Origin: Bacillaceae bacterium OF18-1A
GTDB taxonomy: Bacteria; Bacillota; Bacilli; Bacillales; Bacillaceae_G
Assembly: GCA_027694045.1 (NCBI GenBank)
Contig: JAQEWB010000003.1
Span: 331,534-395,533 of the forward strand
Direction: 5' to 3'
DNA length: 64,000 nucleotides
Part shown: piece by piece, positions 60,655 through 64,000 of the stretch
Layout: each line of letters begins with the position of its first letter
Position numbering within the stretch: position 1 is the first letter of the stretch
Notes under the pieces: generated by a model
Database searches by the model: none
The model's input: only the letters and a program-made list of their open reading frames with translations
Told to the model about the DNA's origin: nothing
Position numbers and translations under genes: made by a program

Positions 60655-61644
60655 TCATTTCATATACTGTTCAACTAGTTGATAGCATCTTTCTTTCGTA
60701 CTATCTGCATTCGATACAATACTTGCTACACCTGCCAATGTTCCCTGCCCAGCTTCATTCCAAGCCTTCTCTGCTCTTTGATCTCGATATGTAATCCATT
60801 CACGTTGTTTCTCTCTTAAAGCGCTCATCTCGTTTGTAGGAAGCTGCTTTTTCAAAACAGCATAAATCTCATTTAAGGCTGCATCCCACGCTTCGTATCT
60901 CTTGCTCGCTCCTTCCTTCATTTCAGTTGTAATTCCGTTTTCATATAAGTAATCAAATTTCTTCAAACTTTCCTCAATGCTATTCAATTTACCAATATAC
61001 TCTGCCTTTTGGCCTGTAATAACACTTTCTTTTTTAGGCTCTTCTGCTTTCGGCTTCTCTTCATTTTTATTTTCTTCTTTCATTTTTTCTCCCTCAGATT
61101 TTTCACCTTTTTCTTTACCTATTGTACTCGGTGCAATCTGTGTAATTTGTTCATTTGCATTTTGATAATATACTTTAAACTGTTCTTTCCCCTTCGTTTC
61201 CATAATAATTACGTTCAACTTCTCTTTTGCTTCCATAAATTTTTGTTGGTTTTTTAATTCTTCTATACTAGCAAGGATTTGCTTATATTTTTCTTCCTCA
61301 TCTTTTTGATTAACTAAAACTTCTCGTTTTTCTTTTGCCTGCTTAACAATTACAGGTGAATTTGCCTTATTATTTTCAATTGCTCTTAATAACGAAATTG
61401 CTCGGTCTGCATCACTTTCTTTTAACGCTTCAACCATTTCACTTGCTTGAGTCATTTTCGATTTTACTTCCTTATCATCCTTTTTTTCTTGGAGTGCCAA
61501 CTCAAAAGACGCAATTGCTCGATCATATTCTTTATTCTCTAACGCTAAGTCCCCTTGATTTTTCGCTTTCTCGAATGCATCACTATTACTACATCCAACT
61601 GTAGTTAACAAAGCAATCCCCATAATCAACATAATTTTTTTCAT
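60655..61644 (-). CDS. Lipoprotein with TPR-like region and LprI domain (DUF1311)
   Basis: The 329-residue protein has a lipoprotein signal with lipobox LLTTVGC (Cys18). Residues 25-160 are helical and TPR-like (GDLALENKEYDRAIASFELAL). A low-complexity Lys/Glu stretch (about 175-207: GEKSEGEKMKEENKNEEKPK and similar) acts as a spacer. The C-terminus (about 230-325) has the LprI/DUF1311 pattern, REKQREWITYRDQRAEKAWN with Trp and Arg landmarks, and a late Cys. LprI-like domains are linked to lysozyme inhibition in mycobacteria; the role here is unknown. It is membrane-anchored outside the cell. It stands alone. Confidence 0.85.
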   Translation of the reverse strand: MKKIMLIMGIALLTTVGCSNSDAFEKAKNQGDLALENKEYDRAIASFELALQEKKDDKEVKSKMTQASEMVEALKESDADRAISLLRAIENNKANSPVIVKQAKEKREVLVNQKDEEEKYKQILASIEELKNQQKFMEAKEKLNVIIMETKGKEQFKVYYQNANEQITQIAPSTIGKEKGEKSEGEKMKEENKNEEKPKAEEPKKESVITGQKAEYIGKLNSIEESLKKFDYLYENGITTEMKEGASKRYEAWDAALNEIYAVLKKQLPTNEMSALREKQREWITYRDQRAEKAWNEAGQGTLAGVASIVSNADSTKERCYQLVEQYMK

Positions 61645-61731
61645 CCTATTTCCCCAGTCCCCTCATTCTAAATATGAAGCATACATACAATTTTATTCAA
61701 TTATCTCAATTTTTCTCACATTTTTATAGAC

Positions 61732-61767
61732 GAACAATAAAAATAAAAAAATAATTTAAATTCGTTT
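61732..61767. promoter_or_regulatory. PurR-box-like pair, left copy
   Basis: CGAACAAT (61732-61739) and the inverted AATTCGTT (61760-61767) are spaced about 20 bases apart, the layout of paired PurBoxes. The first box matches the CGAACAWT core; the second is partial. It lies upstream of the lipoprotein gene on one side and about 150 bases from guaC on the other. Confidence 0.4.
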
Positions 61768-61823
61768 TTAACGTCATTTTTTGTGCATATAATCTATTTT
61801 CAAGAAAAATGTTAAGAAATCCT

Positions 61824-61852
61824 TTGACTTCTTACTAAAAATGATGTAAATT
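61824..61852 (+). promoter_or_regulatory. Candidate promoter of guaC
   Basis: TTGACT (61824-61829), 17 bases, TAAATT (61847-61852). The expected start site is a few bases before the right PurR-box-like pair. Confidence 0.6.
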
Positions 61853-61862
61853 ATCCTATGGA

Positions 61863-61897
61863 CGAACATTTTTAATCAATAAAAATAAAATATTCGT
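61863..61897. promoter_or_regulatory. PurR-box-like pair, right copy
   Basis: CGAACATT (61863-61870) and inverted ATATTCG (61890-61896) with about 20 bases between, just downstream of the guaC promoter and before its ribosome site. Same arrangement as 61732-61767. PurR control of guaC would fit purine economy. Confidence 0.5.
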
Positions 61898-61915
61898 ATT
61901 TTAGGGGTGTAAATG

Positions 61916-62899
61916 ATGGAAAACGTATTCGACTATGAAGATATTCAATTAATTCCTGCAAAATGTATTGTAAATAGCCGCTCTGAATGTGATACAACTG
62001 TCACTTTAGGGAAACATAAATTTAAATTACCTGTCGTACCTGCAAATATGCAAACGATTATTGATGAAAGAATCGCAACTTATTTAGCTGAAAATAATTA
62101 CTTCTATATCATGCATCGTTTCCAACCAGAGAAACGAATCTCATTCATTAGAGATATGCAATCACGTGGATTAATCGCTTCTATTAGCGTCGGTGTAAAA
62201 GAAGAAGAGTATGAATTTGTACAGCAATTAGCTGCTGAACAACTTACACCTGAATACATCACGATTGATATTGCACACGGTCACTCTAATGCTGTAATCA
62301 ACATGATTCAACATATTAAAAAACATTTACCAGAAAGCTTTGTTATCGCTGGAAACGTTGGAACTCCAGAAGCGGTAAGAGAATTAGAAAACGCTGGTGC
62401 TGACGCAACAAAAGTTGGTATTGGACCTGGTAAAGTTTGTATTACTAAAATTAAAACTGGCTTCGGTACTGGTGGTTGGCAGTTAGCTGCACTTCGTTGG
62501 TGTGCAAAAGCTGCAAGTAAACCAATTATCGCTGACGGTGGTATTCGTACACATGGTGACGTAGCTAAATCTATTCGATTCGGGGCAACTATGGTTATGA
62601 TCGGTTCTCTATTCGCTGGTCATGAAGAGTCTCCAGGGGAAACAATCGAAAAAGATGGCAAACTTTATAAAGAATACTTTGGTTCTGCTTCTGAGTTCCA
62701 AAAAGGCGAGAAGAAAAACGTTGAAGGTAAAAAAATGTTCGTTGAGCATAAAGGTTCTTTAGAAGATACACTAATCGAAATGGAACAAGATCTTCAATCT
62801 TCTATTTCTTACGCTGGTGGAACAAAATTAGAATCAATTCGTACTGTAGATTATGTTGTCGTGAAAAACTCTATTTTCAACGGTGACAAAGTATATTAA
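61916..62899 (+). CDS. guaC: GMP reductase
   Basis: The 327-residue cytoplasmic enzyme converts GMP to IMP and ammonia with NADPH, balancing purine nucleotides. It is an IMPDH-like (beta/alpha)8 barrel without a CBS insert. It begins [20 protein letters not shown], has [20 protein letters not shown] near residue 145, the catalytic Cys in [20 protein letters not shown] near 175 and [17 protein letters not shown] near 205. Length agrees with Bacillus GuaC. Of two adjacent ATG codons the second (61916) has the better distance from AGGGGTG. It is a single gene with its own terminator. Confidence 0.95.
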   Translation: MENVFDYEDIQLIPAKCIVNSRSECDTTVTLGKHKFKLPVVPANMQTIIDERIATYLAENNYFYIMHRFQPEKRISFIRDMQSRGLIASISVGVKEEEYEFVQQLAAEQLTPEYITIDIAHGHSNAVINMIQHIKKHLPESFVIAGNVGTPEAVRELENAGADATKVGIGPGKVCITKIKTGFGTGGWQLAALRWCAKAASKPIIADGGIRTHGDVAKSIRFGATMVMIGSLFAGHEESPGETIEKDGKLYKEYFGSASEFQKGEKKNVEGKKMFVEHKGSLEDTLIEMEQDLQSSISYAGGTKLESIRTVDYVVVKNSIFNGDKVY

Positions 62900-62904
62900 G
62901 TTTT

Positions 62905-62955
62905 AAATAAAAAGAAGGACAAGCATTTTTATGCTCGTCCTTCTTTTTATTTTCC
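62905..62955. terminator. Bidirectional terminator
   Basis: AAATAAAAAGAAGGAC pairs with GTCCTTCTTTTTATTT, with an inner AGCAT/ATGCT stem; shared by guaC and the convergent radical SAM gene. Confidence 0.85.
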
Positions 62956-63825
62956 AAATCTTTTACGATATCCGCATTTTCTACATAGTTCTTCAACTGC
63001 AACCCTTTTCGAAAATCCATCAACAATATTTGTCGCTCTTTCACCTTCTATAATGTTAGAAAATGAGTCGTTATTAATATTTCCAAGATTAATAATTCCT
63101 TCTCCGTCTAAACAACAAGGAATAACCGTTCCATTTGCTAAAATACCTGCTTGATTTCGAAGGCCGTGACAGAACCCTTTTCCGTCATCCTCTTCTTCAT
63201 GCAATGCTGGCCATTGGAATTCATAGTCTTGATTAATAAAGACACGTTCGGCAATTTTTATCCCTTTTCCTGGCGTAAGCTTCTCTTCAATTTGATAAGA
63301 TAGATCAAACTCATTTTCAATTATAGATAATAACTCTCTATTTTTCTGGATTTCAGCATTTGTTTTATTATCCTGAGTTAAATTCCATAACCTTAGTGAA
63401 ACGATTAAATCCGATTGACTTGTTGCTTCTCTAATGAAAGAAAGTATACTTCTTACGTATCCCTCTTTATCCTGCGAGCCTGGGTGTCCATCGAAACTAT
63501 GCAGTGAAAAATTCATTTGTCTTAATGCAGGCTTATTTAACAATCTATGCCTTCTCTTGTTAATTAACGTTCCGTTCGTTGTAATATTAACTTTAAACCC
63601 TTTTTCATGACTTAAATCTAACAGTTGATCTATTTTTGGATGAAGCAATGGCTCACCCTTCACGTGCAAATAAATGTAGTCTGTATGAGGTTTAATTTGG
63701 TCTAATCTTTTAGAAAAATCCTCCACAGAAATGAATTGCTTCTGCCTTTCCGTCGGCGGACAAAAGCTGCACGCAAGATTACATACGCTCGTAATCTCCA
63801 AGTAAAACTTTTTAAACTTTTTCAC
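62947..63825 (-). CDS. Radical SAM/SPASM domain protein
   Basis: The 292-residue protein has the radical SAM cluster motif CNLACSFC (Cys16, 20, 23), HVKGEPLLHPK near residue 54 with the GEP motif, and ITTNGTLI near 80. The C-terminal SPASM-type region has FCHGLRNQAGILANGTVIPCC near 218 and ELCRKCGYRKRFGK at the end, giving further cysteines for an auxiliary iron-sulfur cluster. Such enzymes modify peptides or other substrates through a 5'-deoxyadenosyl radical. No precursor peptide, transporter or partner enzyme is visible within the 170 bases to the window edge. Start is GTG after GAGGA. Substrate unknown. Confidence 0.88.
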   Translation of the reverse strand: MKKFKKFYLEITSVCNLACSFCPPTERQKQFISVEDFSKRLDQIKPHTDYIYLHVKGEPLLHPKIDQLLDLSHEKGFKVNITTNGTLINKRRHRLLNKPALRQMNFSLHSFDGHPGSQDKEGYVRSILSFIREATSQSDLIVSLRLWNLTQDNKTNAEIQKNRELLSIIENEFDLSYQIEEKLTPGKGIKIAERVFINQDYEFQWPALHEEEDDGKGFCHGLRNQAGILANGTVIPCCLDGEGIINLGNINNDSFSNIIEGERATNIVDGFSKRVAVEELCRKCGYRKRFGK

Positions 63826-63936
63826 CTTTAATTCCTCACTTCTCTGACTACTTATAATTTTTTCCTCTTCATATTACATCATACTTTTTTGTAAATAGAA
63901 ACATACTTATTTTAGGAAATCTATATATTATTCATT

Positions 63937-63984
63937 ACTATTAAAAAGACCATCGGCAGTTTGTCCAATGGTCTTTTTAATAGT
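63937..63984. terminator. Strong hairpin terminator near the right edge
   Basis: ACTATTAAAAAGACCAT (63937-63953) pairs perfectly over 17 bp with ATGGTCTTTTTAATAGT (63968-63984). It most likely ends a minus-strand gene that lies beyond the window. Confidence 0.75.
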
Positions 63985-64000
63985 AAGCGGAACATTTGTT

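Noticed and set aside
61645..61915. Purine riboswitch upstream of guaC
   Set aside because: The conserved loop sequences of purine riboswitches are absent; PurR-box-like sites fit better.
1..64000. CRISPR arrays, tRNA and rRNA genes, prophage or intact insertion sequences
   Set aside because: No regularly spaced repeats, no tRNA-like or rRNA-like stretches, and no transposase or integrase frames were found; the only dispersed repeats are bcr1 copies.

Overview
The window is a Bacillus cereus-group chromosome segment (B. cereus, B. thuringiensis, B. anthracis or a close relative). The evidence is low G+C content, strong AGGAGG-type ribosome sites, proteins close to B. subtilis and B. cereus counterparts, and six copies of a repeat matching bcr1, an element confined to the B. 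cereus group and flanked by TTTAT. I support 54 protein genes, one of them cut by the left edge. I see no rRNA, tRNA, CRISPR array, prophage or intact insertion sequence. Many genes start at GTG or TTG, or at an internal ATG placed by a Shine-Dalgarno site, and I have set starts accordingly. All family names come from reading motifs, not from searches.

Layout. 1-8.7 kb: azoreductase, a soluble GAF histidine kinase with its NarL-type regulator, pyridoxine kinase, a membrane diguanylate cyclase, and a CstA-type (pyruvate/peptide) transporter with its small YbdD-type partner and a LytTR regulator. 8.8-24 kb: a NiaP-type niacin transporter, then a scattered set of envelope-polysaccharide genes: TagA, a GT4 enzyme, an O-antigen ligase-like protein, two GT-C membrane glycosyltransferases, two GT2 enzymes, a DUF2304 protein and a flippase. 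A TRIC channel, the oxygen sensor HemAT and an acyl-CoA thioesterase lie among them. 24-36.5 kb: a TetR/oxidoreductase pair with duplicated operators, an ABC-F ATPase, an MBOAT/DltD-like acyl-transfer pair, a TetR-controlled RND pump, MsrAB and an AI-2E-type permease.

36.8-48.2 kb: lytSR-lrgAB, an MFS transporter behind a pyrimidine-type (PyrR) attenuator, a BCCT transporter, nitric oxide synthase, an NAD-dependent epimerase, a UreI/AmiS-type channel and one unrecognised small protein. 48.3-57.4 kb: a Gram-positive Pel exopolysaccharide locus, pelD-pelE-pelA(deacetylase)-pelF-pelG, with a divergent secreted GH114-type hydrolase and a convergent galE. PelD keeps the c-di-GMP-binding RxxD site but has lost GGDEF, so the diguanylate cyclase at 4.3 kb is one possible input. 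57.6-64 kb: hemolysin III with a divergent DUF1836 protein around a perfect 16-bp inverted repeat, DbpA helicase, an LprI-type lipoprotein, GMP reductase and a radical SAM/SPASM protein.

Three themes run through the window. The first is surface polysaccharide synthesis (SCWP- or teichoic-type genes plus Pel). The second is pyruvate or overflow-carbon handling under LytTR regulators (cstA and lrgAB). The third is redox, oxygen and NO biology (AzoR, the cysteine-bearing GAF kinase, HemAT, NOS, MsrAB). The Pel locus is the most elaborate system but is already known from B. cereus. The less expected signals are the PyrR-type attenuator before an aromatic-acid-type MFS transporter, the hemolysin III/DUF1836 palindrome, the duplicated TetR operators, a LytTR regulator with a dead receiver, bcr1 ends that coincide with stop codons, and a possible tiny membrane-peptide gene near 45.5 kb.
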